In this document: positions 8,976-17,843 of the stretch, piece after piece | Layout of the letters: every line of letters begins with the position of its first letter | How positions within the stretch are numbered: the stretch's first letter is position 1 | Assembly: GCA_016222905.1 (NCBI GenBank) | Contig: JACRPZ010000068.1 | Location: 43,614-107,613 of the forward strand | Length of the DNA: 64,000 nt | Origin: Nitrospirota bacterium | Lineage (GTDB): Bacteria; Nitrospirota; Thermodesulfovibrionia; UBA6902 | Reading direction: 5' to 3' | The notes under the pieces: generated by a model | What the model was told of the DNA's origin: nothing | Databases searched by the model: none | Seen by the model: only the letters and a program-made list of their open reading frames with translations | Made by a program: the position numbers and the translations under genes

Positions 8976-9758
8976 TTGACTAACGATGATTTGAATTCTT
9001 TAAAATTATGGTTCTCGGACTATACCAGCTCTTTCTTTGGAGCCGATGAGGGGGATAATCGAAACCTCCGCCTTAAAGTTGAGCACACTCAAAACGTATG
9101 CGCCAATATAAAAGAGATTGCCGAGTCCCTGCCCCTTACTTCAGAAAAGATAATACTGGCAGAGACAATAGCACTCTTTCATGACATCGGCAGATTTTCG
9201 CAGTATACAAAATACAAGACTTTTCAGGATGGTAAATCAATTAATCACGGCCTGCTTGGGGCAAAGATATTGCAGGAGGAAAATCTTTTAAGTGGTCTTG
9301 CCGCCGCCGAGAGAAATTTAATTTTCAACTCTGTAAAGTTCCACAATGTTTTCCAGATACCTGATCTTAAGGACGAAGAGCTTCTGCTCTTCCAGAAGCT
9401 GATCCGCGATGCGGACAAGCTTGATATTCTGCGTGTCTTTATTAATTTTTATGAGAGTCCCCCGGAGCAAAGAGCATCTGCAACAGCCTTCAGATTACCT
9501 GATACACCTGAATATTCAAAGGAGATACTTGAGCGTATTTATAAGAAGCAAAAGGTATCTTATGAGTCTCTAAAGACCGTGAATGATTTTAGATTGATGA
9601 ACATCTCATGGGGTTACGCCATGAATTTCAAAGCTTCATACAGGCTGCTGAAGGAGTGGGATTGCTTAAATAGAATTGCAAGGCATCTGCCTGCAACAGA
9701 AGATATAGCCGGAGCGGTTGCATTGGTGCGGAAGTTCGTTGAAGAGCAACTGCCATAG
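8976..9758 (+). CDS. HD-domain metal-dependent phosphohydrolase
   Basis: A 260-residue cytoplasmic protein. The HD superfamily metal ligands are visible: VEHTQNV, then FHDIGRF (the HD pair), NHGLLGAKIL, KFHN and IRDADKLDIL. I infer a TTG start at 8976, with GAGG at 8964-8967 as ribosome-binding site, because no in-frame ATG lies near the cbiE stop. It sits 10 bp behind cbiE and so looks like the last gene of the cobalamin operon. The substrate is unknown; nucleotide or phosphate-ester hydrolysis is usual for the family. Confidence 0.75.
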   Translation: MTNDDLNSLKLWFSDYTSSFFGADEGDNRNLRLKVEHTQNVCANIKEIAESLPLTSEKIILAETIALFHDIGRFSQYTKYKTFQDGKSINHGLLGAKILQEENLLSGLAAAERNLIFNSVKFHNVFQIPDLKDEELLLFQKLIRDADKLDILRVFINFYESPPEQRASATAFRLPDTPEYSKEILERIYKKQKVSYESLKTVNDFRLMNISWGYAMNFKASYRLLKEWDCLNRIARHLPATEDIAGAVALVRKFVEEQLP

Positions 9759-9781
9759 TACTTGTCTGTTCCACCCCTGAA

Positions 9782-10102
9782 CTATATTTTGCTGATGCTG
9801 AAAAGCGGTTCCTGAATTGATTCACCTTTGCATTCCGGACATCTGCCGGGTTTTTTAAGTCTCTCCCTGTTTGTAAATATATAACCGCACTTTTTGCATT
9901 CAGCGGGAGAGACGTCAAGGCTGACCGTTTTCTTCTTCTGTATATGTTCAAGATGCTCATATACATCTTTCTCGGAAACCCTGACATCTGCTGATATCTC
10001 TTTGGCGGAAAGCGTCTGCCCTTCAAGCAGAGTTATGATGCTCTGGCGAACGGTCTCGTTCCTTTGAGCCGGGATGAAGGGTACTTTGGGCTTCTTTCGC
10101 AT
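9782..10102 (-). CDS. Small HTH plus zinc-ribbon transcriptional regulator-like protein
   Basis: A 106-residue cytoplasmic protein. Residues 17-55 resemble a winged helix (RQSIITLLEGQTLSAKEISADVRVS has the ArsR-like helix pattern). Residues 69-93 form a rubredoxin-like zinc ribbon with two Cys pairs (CKKCGY and CPECKG). Proteins of this build are conserved in anaerobic bacteria and archaea as presumed regulators. The signal sensed is not evident. It converges with the cobalamin operon, leaving 23 bp between stops. Confidence 0.65.
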   Translation of the reverse strand: MRKKPKVPFIPAQRNETVRQSIITLLEGQTLSAKEISADVRVSEKDVYEHLEHIQKKKTVSLDVSPAECKKCGYIFTNRERLKKPGRCPECKGESIQEPLFSISKI

Positions 10103-10204
10103 AATAAAAAAACTCCGGGAGGCAGTGCTCCTCTTTACAATTCCAGTCCTCTTTAATTAAACTTATACCTCTTAGTATATCAGTTGTGATCTCAAGGAGG
10201 AAGC

Positions 10205-11143
10205 ATGTACAGGGAACAGATAAAGGTTCTGGATTGCACAATACGCGATGGGGGGCTTATTAATAAGCATCAATTCGACATCCGTTTTGTGCGCGAGGTA
10301 TATAAGGCGGTATCAGAGGCGGGCGTGGATTATATGGAGATCGGGTATAAGAATTCCAAAGAGTTCTTTTCTCCCAAAGATTACGGCGCGTGGAAATTCT
10401 GCGATGACGAAGATGTTAAAAAGGCGATTGACGGGATAGAATCCAAGACGAAAATTTCTGTTATGGTTGACGTGGGGCGCGTGAATCTTGATGACGTAAA
10501 ACCCGCTGACCAGAGCCCGGTTGATGTTATAAGGACCGCCACCTATGTGAAGGACATAGACAAGGCAATATTCATGTGCAATCATTTCGCGGACAAGGGC
10601 TATGAGACCGCCATAAACATAATGGCAATATCAAAAGACAGGGGTCCCGAGCTGGATGAGGCCCTTCATCAGATAGAGAAGGAGAGCAAGGCGGATGTTG
10701 TCAACATCGTTGACAGTTTCGGCTCGCTCTATCAGGAGAATATAGAGCATCTGGTGAAGAGGTTTAAATCCATTATCAAAACCAAAGAGATCGGTTTTCA
10801 CGGCCATAACTCGCTTCAGCTTGCCTTCTCGAATACGATCGAGGCGATAATTCATAATGCAAATTATCTCGATGCCACTGTCTATGGGATCGGGCGCGGC
10901 TCAGGCAACTGTCCCCTCGAACTCCTCATTGGTTTCCTAAAGAATCCGAAGTTTAACTTACGCCCAATACTTGACCTCATATCAAAGGAGTTTATTCCTT
11001 TAAGAGAGAAGATGGAATGGGGATATATCATTCCTTACGCTATAGCCGGTATGCTGAATGAACACCCGAAAGACGCAATTGCGCTCAGGGATAGCGCAAA
11101 CAAGGATAACTTCAGGGAGTTTTACGAGAGCCTAGTGGATTAG
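10205..11143 (+). CDS. DRE-TIM metallolyase / HMGL-like aldolase
   Basis: A 312-residue TIM-barrel enzyme. The N-terminal LDCTIRDGG is the divalent-metal and catalytic motif of the HMG-CoA lyase/homocitrate synthase/4-hydroxy-2-oxovalerate aldolase superfamily, and GFHGHNSLQLA supplies the C-terminal HxH metal ligands. Length fits the stand-alone aldolase-like subfamily, not isopropylmalate synthase (no regulatory domain). Ribosome-binding site AAGGAGG precedes the ATG. The neighbours give no pathway, so the substrate cannot be assigned. Confidence 0.75.
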   Translation: MYREQIKVLDCTIRDGGLINKHQFDIRFVREVYKAVSEAGVDYMEIGYKNSKEFFSPKDYGAWKFCDDEDVKKAIDGIESKTKISVMVDVGRVNLDDVKPADQSPVDVIRTATYVKDIDKAIFMCNHFADKGYETAINIMAISKDRGPELDEALHQIEKESKADVVNIVDSFGSLYQENIEHLVKRFKSIIKTKEIGFHGHNSLQLAFSNTIEAIIHNANYLDATVYGIGRGSGNCPLELLIGFLKNPKFNLRPILDLISKEFIPLREKMEWGYIIPYAIAGMLNEHPKDAIALRDSANKDNFREFYESLVD

Positions 11144-11284
11144 ATAATTTCTGTTTGAAAACTGTAATCTTTCAATGGAGTCGTCATTGACCCGAAAATA
11201 CCCTATCGGGAATCATCTACTCTTCTGTTAAAGTGTTCATTATTACATTTATTAATGGTAAAAATGACCGGTTAAAATGTAAAA

Positions 11285-11582
11285 CATTTACCCTCGTGCT
11301 CTATGGCAACATTCTTTAAGCGTTTCCCAGAAACTCTCCATAGGCGCATTATCATAACAATTCCCTTTTCTGCTCATTGATGCCTGCATCCCGAAACCTT
11401 CAAGCATATTCCTGTATTCATATGCACAGTAGCTGACCAGATTCTTCGTCATGCGCGTCCCCATTGCATATCCTATAATATAGATCCTTGTGCCCTGCAA
11501 GATACAGCCAGCTCTCATCTGTAGGTATATATGTAATGTCTGTAACCCACACCTGATTGGGCGCGGTTGCCTTGAATTTTTA
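11285..11582 (-). pseudogene. IS3-family transposase remnant (rve integrase domain)
   Basis: Reading from 11582 downwards, the sequence encodes APNQVWVTDITYIPTDESWL (the first catalytic Asp region). After a frame change near 11485 it continues as GYAMGTRMTKNLVS, and ends with SMSRKGNCYDNAPMESFWETL (the catalytic Glu region). Between KNLVS and YCAYEYRNML the usual stretch with the second Asp (SDRGSQ) is missing, so there is both a frameshift and an internal deletion. The 5' half and the ends of the element are gone. It is non-functional debris of an IS150/IS3-like insertion. Confidence 0.85.
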
Positions 11583-11591
11583 CTCTAAAAA

Positions 11592-11690
11592 GTGAGAATC
11601 GTACTTTATACAAATGTATTTATATCAGGAGTATTCTTTGGTGGTCAGCCATATCAAATCCTTAATGCTTGGGGAGAACTCCCATCACGA
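11592..11690 (+). pseudogene. N-terminal fragment of a PIN-domain (VapC-like) toxin
   Basis: From a GTG the frame encodes MRIVLYTNVFISGVFFGG, matching the start of PIN-domain proteins (consensus VLDTNVFISG). The first catalytic Asp is replaced by Tyr, and similarity stops after about 28 residues, just before the 3' end of pyruvate kinase. No antitoxin is present. It lies back to back with the IS3 remnant, suggesting that insertion and deletion removed the rest. Confidence 0.6.
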
Positions 11691-11700
11691 ACGGCTTTGC

Positions 11701-13182
11701 TTAACTCCTCTTGTTACCTCGTAAACTGCCTTCCCCTATACGATGCAGCTTCATCAAATTCGTCTTCCCGGAACCGAGGAGCGGGGCGCTCGCGGTTATC
11801 ACGATCTTATCTCCTTTCTTCACCAGTCCTTCTGCGAGAAGCAAATTTTCGACCTCGGTTATCATCTTGTCTGTGTCTGTGGGAGGAGGCATCAATTTGG
11901 GGCGCACTCCCCAGTAGAGGGACATTTTCTTCAGGACAGATGCTTCCGGTGTAAAGGCGATTATGGGACTTCCGGGCCTGAATTTCGAAACGAGCCTTGC
12001 GGTAAATCCCGAGCTCGTGCAGGCAATAACATACCGTGCTTTTATATCTTCTGCCGCCCCGCAGGCAGCATCGGCCACCGCCTCAGAAAAGAGGGCATTC
12101 GGCGCCGCACCCTTTACCGCGGCCGTAGAACTATGGGAGTACATTAATCTGAATGAAGAAGTCTGGGCAGGTGAATTTCTTTCCGTGTAATCGATGATCT
12201 TATTCATCATCTTCAGGGACTCAACAGGATATTTTCCCGAAGCAGTTTCAGCCGAGAGCATCAATGCATCGGTGCCGTCGATAACGGCATTTGCCACATC
12301 AGCTGCCTCTGCCCTTGTCGGGCGGTTATGTCCAGTCATAGATTCAAGCATTTGAGTTGCTGTGATCACAAGCTTTCCCTTATTGTTTGCAAGCGCGATC
12401 AGCCTCTTCTGTATCACCGGGATCTCCTCCGGAGGCAGTTCTACGCCAAGGTCGCCCCTTGCGATCATGATGCCGTCAGCCTTATCGAGTATCTCTTCTA
12501 TATTGTCCAATGCCTCGGGCTTTTCAATTTTTGCGATAATAGGCACACGTTTTTTCCTTTTTTTAAACCGCTCCTCCAACCGCTCAATGTCATATGCGGA
12601 CCGTACAAAAGAAAGAGCGATATAATCAACATCCATCATAAGGCCGAAGTCCACGTCAGCCGCATCCTTTTCGGTAAAAGAATGCGCCTTTATCTTGAAC
12701 GGCAGATTAACACCCTTCCTGTCGGTCAGAATTCCGCCCTCCACAACGGTAGTCTTCAGCGAATGCCTGTCCTTCGACTCCACTTCGAGCTGGATGAGGC
12801 CGTCATCAAGAGAGATCCTGTCACCCTTTCTGGCGTCTTTTGCGATGCCCGCATAGGTGACATAAATTTTTGTCTCGTCGCCTGTCCCGTCACCCGGCGC
12901 TACGATGACCTTGCTTCCTTTCTCAAGTAAAATAGAGCCGCCCTTCACCCGTCCTACCCTTATTTTTATACCTTGCAGGTCTTGCAATATTGCAACCGGT
13001 CTTTTGTATCTTTGTGAGCCCTCCCGTACCAGCTCGATTGCTTTTCTGTGGCTCTCGTGATCGCCGTGAGAGAAATTCAGCCGCGCCACATTCATTCCAT
13101 TCCTGATGAGGGAAAAGAGAACAGAAGGAACGACAGACGCAGGCCCGAGCGTGCAGATTATTTTTGCATTTCTTTTGGTCAT
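11701..13182 (-). CDS. pyk: Pyruvate kinase
   Basis: A 493-residue glycolytic enzyme converting phosphoenolpyruvate and ADP to pyruvate and ATP. Motifs include AKIICTLGPAS at the N-terminus, RLNFSHG, the catalytic Lys in IAKIEKPEALD, and the metal/phosphate-binding IMIARGDLGVELP, with the C-terminal allosteric domain following. I prefer the ATG at 13182, which has AGGTGA 7 bp upstream, over the in-frame ATG 21 bp earlier. The 3' end abuts the PIN fragment and IS relic. Confidence 0.93.
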   Translation of the reverse strand: MTKRNAKIICTLGPASVVPSVLFSLIRNGMNVARLNFSHGDHESHRKAIELVREGSQRYKRPVAILQDLQGIKIRVGRVKGGSILLEKGSKVIVAPGDGTGDETKIYVTYAGIAKDARKGDRISLDDGLIQLEVESKDRHSLKTTVVEGGILTDRKGVNLPFKIKAHSFTEKDAADVDFGLMMDVDYIALSFVRSAYDIERLEERFKKRKKRVPIIAKIEKPEALDNIEEILDKADGIMIARGDLGVELPPEEIPVIQKRLIALANNKGKLVITATQMLESMTGHNRPTRAEAADVANAVIDGTDALMLSAETASGKYPVESLKMMNKIIDYTERNSPAQTSSFRLMYSHSSTAAVKGAAPNALFSEAVADAACGAAEDIKARYVIACTSSGFTARLVSKFRPGSPIIAFTPEASVLKKMSLYWGVRPKLMPPPTDTDKMITEVENLLLAEGLVKKGDKIVITASAPLLGSGKTNLMKLHRIGEGSLRGNKRS

Positions 13183-13331
13183 GGTAATTTCACCTGATAT
13201 CATTATAGCAGGCTTCGGCGCTGGAGGATAGGAAAATTGTGATATAATTTAACTGATTTGAAGCGGAAATACGCGCTTTTCTCCTTCCAAAAAATATAGA
13301 TATAACTTCTAATTACGGCGTAGAAGGGTGA

Positions 13332-14417
13332 ATGAAGAAAGAAAAAAATACGAACATACTGGCTGTTAAAAAGTCGCGGCAATGGTTCTGGTTGCCGACA
13401 GTTGTTTTTTTAGTCGGTATATTCTCAATTATACTGCTTCTATGGGTCAACCATCTCACCAAGCGAGATCATGTGGATTCTCTGATGATTGATGCGATTA
13501 TGGACATTGAGGTCAATGTTGCATCTGTCCATTTACTATTAGAGGAGGCTATAGACGGCAATGCCGGGGCGGATGTCAGGGAAGTCATGGGGAAAATGGA
13601 TGAGGCAATACAATACGCTGATGCGATTCTCAACAGCGGAGAAACCGAACATGGCCGGATTACAGAGCCGCTGAAGGATCCGGACTTGCGCGCCCATGCT
13701 GAAGGAATCAGGCAGGATCTGATGAAGTTTAAAACGATCGTGCTGAAGCGTTTACAAAACCTTGAGAAGTCCGAAATTGGTTTGGTTGCCGATCATAAGA
13801 TAAAGGCGATTGTACTGGAACTTAACAGAAAGGTTGAGGAATTAGATGATCTTATTGGAAAAGATAAAGTGAAAGAATGGGAGAAAAACAGGCAATTCTT
13901 TGCATGGATTATATTTGTCTGGATTTTTATCATTATTGCGACAATAGCGAGCTTTTGGGTTTACGAAAAGCGCCGGGAGAAGACAGCGGCGGAGCTGCGC
14001 GAGAGCGAAGCCCGCCTGGCCGAGGCGCTTAAAATTGCCAGGATGGACGCATGGGATTATGATGTCATCCGCGATCAGTTTACATTCAACGATCAGTTCT
14101 ATACTCTCTTTCGCACTACAGCGGAGCGGGAAGGCGGGTACATCATGCCCTCCGCGCGCTATGCCGGGCAGTTCCTATATCCTGAGGACCAGTCCGTGGT
14201 CGGCGCGGAAATTCAGAAAAACATGGAAACGACAGACCCGGACTACATGGGCCAGTTGGACCATCGCATACTCCGCAGAGATGGCTCTGCGGGCTACATC
14301 AGCGTCAATATCCGCATTGAGAAGGATGCCAATGGCCGAACTGTGAAGACGCACGGAGTGAATCAAGACATCACCGAGCGCAAGCATGCAGAGGAATCTT
14401 TAGAAACTCATGCGTAA
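13332..14417 (+). CDS. Membrane sensor protein with a PAS domain
   Basis: A 361-residue protein with membrane segments at about residues 17-42 and 195-215 bracketing a helical periplasmic sensor region of about 150 residues (four-helix/CHASE3-like by appearance). A coiled-coil linker (EKTAAELRESEARLAEA) and one PAS domain with a C-terminal PAC motif (GVNQDITERKHAEES) follow. It has no output domain of its own. The next gene, PAS-GGDEF, starts 8 bp before its stop in another frame. The two either act as a coupled pair or are one ancestral sensor cyclase split by a frameshift. Confidence 0.75.
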   Translation: MKKEKNTNILAVKKSRQWFWLPTVVFLVGIFSIILLLWVNHLTKRDHVDSLMIDAIMDIEVNVASVHLLLEEAIDGNAGADVREVMGKMDEAIQYADAILNSGETEHGRITEPLKDPDLRAHAEGIRQDLMKFKTIVLKRLQNLEKSEIGLVADHKIKAIVLELNRKVEELDDLIGKDKVKEWEKNRQFFAWIIFVWIFIIIATIASFWVYEKRREKTAAELRESEARLAEALKIARMDAWDYDVIRDQFTFNDQFYTLFRTTAEREGGYIMPSARYAGQFLYPEDQSVVGAEIQKNMETTDPDYMGQLDHRILRRDGSAGYISVNIRIEKDANGRTVKTHGVNQDITERKHAEESLETHA

Positions 14418-15288
14418 GAATGAATCAGTTCTGGACGCTGCAGCTGAAGGCATTTTGGGTTTAGATACCAAAGGGCATCATACATTTGTAAATCCTGCCG
14501 CTGCAAGAATACTCGGATATTCTGTTGAAGAACTTATCGGGAAGAGGTCTCATGAATTATGGCATTATAAAAAACCGGATGGAAGCCCTCGCCCGGTTGA
14601 AGAATGTCCTATATATGCAACGTTAAAAAATGGAGCGGTTCACCATGAAACCGGGGATGTCTTCTGGAAGAAAGACGGGAGCAGTTTTCCAGTTGATTAT
14701 ACAAGCACACCAATTATTGAACAGGGAAATGTTATGGGAGCAGTTGTAGTTTTTAGTGATATTGCCGAAATGATGGCGTTAAGAGAAGAACTGGAAAAAC
14801 TTTCAATTACCGATGCCCTTACGGGCTTTTATAATCGCAGGGGATTTTTAGCTTTCGCGACGCCAAAGTTGAAGCTTTCTCTTAGGAAAATGGAGAAGAT
14901 ATTATTGATTTACGCGGACATGGATAACCTGAAGGCGATCAACGATAACTATGGTCATCAGGAAGGGGATAAGGCATTGGCTGAAACAGCAAATATATTG
15001 AAGAGCACATTCAGGGAAACGGATGTTCTTGCCCGGCTCGGTGGAGATGAATTTGCCATTCTGGCAATAGATGCCTGTGATGAAAAGGTCATTCAGGAGC
15101 GTATTCAAAAAAATATGGACGCATATAACAAAAATGTAAATCCCGTTCATAAATTATCTATGAGCATTGGCGTAGTCTGTTATGACCCGGGAAAACCATC
15201 TACGTTAGATGATTTACTAAGCAAGGCAGACGCATTGATGTATGAAAACAAGTTGAGCAAAAAAAATAATGGCCAGGAAGCTGGATAA
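14410..15288 (+). CDS. PAS-GGDEF diguanylate cyclase
   Basis: A 292-residue cytoplasmic protein: a PAS domain (about residues 3-125) followed by a GGDEF domain. The active-site motif GGDEF is intact (RLGGDEFAIL), and an RxxD inhibitory site (RETD) sits five residues before it, as in product-inhibited cyclases. The expected role is synthesis of cyclic di-GMP from two GTP. The ATG overlaps the stop of the preceding membrane sensor (ATGCGTAA), which would give it a membrane input if the pair arose from one gene. Confidence 0.85.
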   Translation: MRKNESVLDAAAEGILGLDTKGHHTFVNPAAARILGYSVEELIGKRSHELWHYKKPDGSPRPVEECPIYATLKNGAVHHETGDVFWKKDGSSFPVDYTSTPIIEQGNVMGAVVVFSDIAEMMALREELEKLSITDALTGFYNRRGFLAFATPKLKLSLRKMEKILLIYADMDNLKAINDNYGHQEGDKALAETANILKSTFRETDVLARLGGDEFAILAIDACDEKVIQERIQKNMDAYNKNVNPVHKLSMSIGVVCYDPGKPSTLDDLLSKADALMYENKLSKKNNGQEAG

Positions 15289-15424
15289 CCTCTTCCGTGC
15301 TGATCTCATCTATCCTATCTGGTACATTCGCAGCCAAAAGCTCGCGCTTTTCGAGGAACTTAAAAAAAATTATATTGATTTTTTTGAGCTCAGTTTATTA
15401 AAATTAAGTCCTGTTACAAAATAA
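15269..15424 (+). CDS. Possible small protein (51 aa), function unknown
   Basis: An ATG inside the end of the GGDEF gene opens a 51-codon frame (MARKLDNLFRADLIYPIWYI...) ending in TAA. The composition is protein-like, with Arg/Lys-rich and aromatic patches, rather than random. There is no clear ribosome-binding site, and the 20 bp overlap with the cyclase gene could mean coupling. I do not recognise a family; it may be the start of a truncated gene. Confidence 0.3.
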   Translation: MARKLDNLFRADLIYPIWYIRSQKLALFEELKKNYIDFFELSLLKLSPVTK

Positions 15425-15433
15425 AACGGACGT

Positions 15434-15448
15434 GCTTCAAATTGAAGC
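15434..15448. promoter_or_regulatory. 15 bp perfect inverted repeat upstream of the TSUP operon
   Basis: GCTTCAA-A-TTGAAGC has 7 bp arms and a 1 bp centre and lies about 55 bp before the TSUP start codon. Size and position fit an operator for a dimeric regulator. No regulator gene is adjacent, so this is a positional inference only. Confidence 0.3.
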
Positions 15449-15500
15449 GGTTTGTCTTGCCAATAATTTTTAACGTTTTTTATAAAAGGAAGGCCTAATA

Positions 15501-16475
15501 ATGCTACTAAAAACACTCAAAACTTCAAAGGTTGTGATCTCTTTAATAGTATTCCTGATCTTGATCGCGGGAACTGTTACCGTATTCGCTTCAGCTGAAG
15601 CCGTCGCTCCCCCGATTGCAAATTCAAATGTTGCATGGTGGGTCTGGCCGCTGGTTTTGTTTGTTGTAACATTTGTCCTCGGTATCCTTGCAGTTTTGGG
15701 CGGAGTTGGGGGCGGAGTTTTGTTCGTGCCGATTGTCGGCGGATTTTTCCCTTTCAATATCGATTTCGTCAGAGGCGCCGGGCTGCTCGTTGCTCTTGCC
15801 GGGGCGCTTGCGGCAGGGCCAGGGCTCTTGAAGAGAAACCTCGCAAGCCTGCGTCTCTCTTTGCCGGTTGCGTTAATTGCATCATCTGCTGCCATAGGGG
15901 GAGCTATGATCGGGCTGGCACTTAAGCCTAATGTCGTTAATATACTCCTGGGTGCGACTATACTTTTCATCGTACTCATCATGGCTACTGCCAAGAAGTC
16001 CGACTTCCCGATTGTGCCCAAGCCTGACAACCTCTCTCAGAGCCTTGGGATCATGGGTATATACAGGGAAGAGTCTCTTGGCAAGGATGTAGAGTGGACT
16101 GTTCATAAGACGCCGATAGGACTTGCGCTGTTCGTCATAATCGGTATTATGGCAGGTATGTTTGGCCTTGGCGCAGGCTGGGCTAATGTTCCCGTTTTAA
16201 ACCTGCTCATGGGCGCTCCTCTGAAAATTTCTGTTGCCACGAGTAAATTCCTGCTTTCTATCACCGACACGTCAGCGGCCTGGGTCTACCTGAACCAGGG
16301 CGCGGTGCTTCCAATGATCGTAGTGCCTTCAATCGTGGGTATCATGCTCGGTTCTATGGTGGGTGTAAAGATACTTGCAAAGGCAAAACCAAAGGCCATC
16401 AAATGGATGGTTATCGGGCTTTTACTTTTCGCAGGCTTAAGGGCTTTGTTAAAAGGACTTGAGATTTGGAAATAG
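15501..16475 (+). CDS. TSUP (TauE/SafE) family membrane transporter
   Basis: A 324-residue inner-membrane protein with about eight hydrophobic segments. It contains the two TSUP half-repeats with Gly-rich motifs (GVGGGVLFVPIVGG in the first, GMFGLGAGWANVPVLNLLMG in the second). The family exports or imports sulfite, sulfonates and related organic anions; the substrate here is not indicated. AAGGAAGG precedes the ATG. It forms an operon with the membrane protein and tandem stress protein that follow. Confidence 0.82.
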   Translation: MLLKTLKTSKVVISLIVFLILIAGTVTVFASAEAVAPPIANSNVAWWVWPLVLFVVTFVLGILAVLGGVGGGVLFVPIVGGFFPFNIDFVRGAGLLVALAGALAAGPGLLKRNLASLRLSLPVALIASSAAIGGAMIGLALKPNVVNILLGATILFIVLIMATAKKSDFPIVPKPDNLSQSLGIMGIYREESLGKDVEWTVHKTPIGLALFVIIGIMAGMFGLGAGWANVPVLNLLMGAPLKISVATSKFLLSITDTSAAWVYLNQGAVLPMIVVPSIVGIMLGSMVGVKILAKAKPKAIKWMVIGLLLFAGLRALLKGLEIWK

Positions 16476-16507
16476 GAACAATAGGTTAGTTAAATAAGGA
16501 GAATAAA

Positions 16508-16951
16508 ATGAGTAATGACAGGACAAAGGCATCTGAAGAACAAATTATATACGCTAATATTTTAAACAAAGGGATGTGGTTTGGACTGGCACTGCTTGTA
16601 ATCACCTTCATTATCTATATGTCCGGGATGCTGCCAAGTCATGTGCCTATCGAAGAACTTTCTAAAACACCTCCGGGATCCGAGGTGCCGTACTGGGGAA
16701 TGAGGGCTCATGAGTTCAATATTGCTTTCAATATACCCACAGGCTGGGGATGGACTGCTCTGGCAGGTAAAGGAGACTATCTGAATTTCGTAGGTATCGC
16801 AATATTGGCGGGGCTGACAATCTTATGTTATCTTGCGATACTCCCGATACTGATAAAAAAGAAAGATACCCCATACGTGATCATAGCGATACTTGAGGTC
16901 GCTGTGCTGGCGCTTGCCGCAAGCGGCATCCTCAAAGTGGGAGGGCACTAA
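16508..16951 (+). CDS. Small membrane protein, DUF1634-like
   Basis: A 147-residue protein with three hydrophobic segments (about residues 22-42, 92-112 and 120-140). There is one soluble loop between the first two containing GMRAHEFNIAFNIPTGWGW. Small membrane proteins of the DUF1634 type commonly follow TSUP transporters, which is the basis for the suggestion. It lies 32 bp behind the transporter and 1 bp before the stress-protein gene. Function unknown; an accessory subunit is plausible. Confidence 0.55.
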   Translation: MSNDRTKASEEQIIYANILNKGMWFGLALLVITFIIYMSGMLPSHVPIEELSKTPPGSEVPYWGMRAHEFNIAFNIPTGWGWTALAGKGDYLNFVGIAILAGLTILCYLAILPILIKKKDTPYVIIAILEVAVLALAASGILKVGGH

Positions 16952-16952
16952 A

Positions 16953-17843
16953 ATGGCACAGTTCTGTCCGGCAACAAAGCTCGAAAAACTGCTTTTATCT
17001 ACAGACGGCTCTGAATTCGGCGAAGGCGCGATAAGAGAAGCGATAAAACTTGCAAAGACATGTTCGAGCAAGCTTCTCGCCATCTATGTAATTGAGACTA
17101 ATCCAGAATATGAGACCATCGCCCCCAAGCTTGTTGAGAAGGCTGAAAAAGAGGCGAGGCAGCATCTTGAAGCAGTAAAAGAGAGGGCATCAAAAGAAGG
17201 GGTTGACTGCGAAATAATCGCGCGGCAGGGAGAAGACCCGTTCAAATATATTATTGAAGAGGCATCAAAGAATCAGGCCGGTCTGATAATAACCGGAAGG
17301 CGCGGGAGAAAAGGGCTCAAGAGGCTTATGATGGGCAGTGAAACCGCAAGAATAATAGGCCATGCCCCTTGTAATGTTCTCGTGGTTCCTCGTGCGGCTA
17401 ATATTGAATTTAACAGGATAATTGTAGCTACAGACGGTTCAAAATACAGTGAAGTGGCTGTGCGCGAAGCCATCGGCATTGCAAAACGCTGCGGCTCCAC
17501 TCTTTTTGCAATTTCCGTTGTTCCTTCCGATGCTTCATCGCCGTTTGATATTGTTCATACTGAAATGATGAAGGAAGACATTGCAGAAAAAGAACTGAAA
17601 ATGGCGGAATGCACAATAAGGGATTTCAAAGAAGCTTCTGCAAAAGAAGGAGTTTCAGTTACAGGGCTTATTTATTCAGGCAAACCTTTCGAGGCTATCA
17701 TAAATACAGCTAAAGAAAAGAGGGCTGACCTTATAGTTGTAGGAAGTCACGGAAGAACAGGTATTTCAAAACTTCTCATGGGAAGCGTGACTGAAAGGGT
17801 CATCGGCCTTGCCGAGTGTGCGGTCTTAGTCGTGAAAAGCTGA
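16953..17843 (+). CDS. Tandem universal stress protein (two UspA domains)
   Basis: A 296-residue cytoplasmic protein with two UspA folds, about residues 8-148 and 153-296. Each has the ATP-binding G-2x-G-9x-G(S/T) pattern: GRRGRKGLKRLMMGS in the first and GSHGRTGISKLLMGS in the second. The ATG at 16953 directly follows the previous stop codon; a longer in-frame start inside the previous gene is unlikely. It ends an operon with the TSUP transporter, suggesting coordinated stress expression. The following 260 bp is AT-rich with only a short hairpin (GCCGTTGACGGC at about 17868). Confidence 0.85.
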   Translation: MAQFCPATKLEKLLLSTDGSEFGEGAIREAIKLAKTCSSKLLAIYVIETNPEYETIAPKLVEKAEKEARQHLEAVKERASKEGVDCEIIARQGEDPFKYIIEEASKNQAGLIITGRRGRKGLKRLMMGSETARIIGHAPCNVLVVPRAANIEFNRIIVATDGSKYSEVAVREAIGIAKRCGSTLFAISVVPSDASSPFDIVHTEMMKEDIAEKELKMAECTIRDFKEASAKEGVSVTGLIYSGKPFEAIINTAKEKRADLIVVGSHGRTGISKLLMGSVTERVIGLAECAVLVVKS

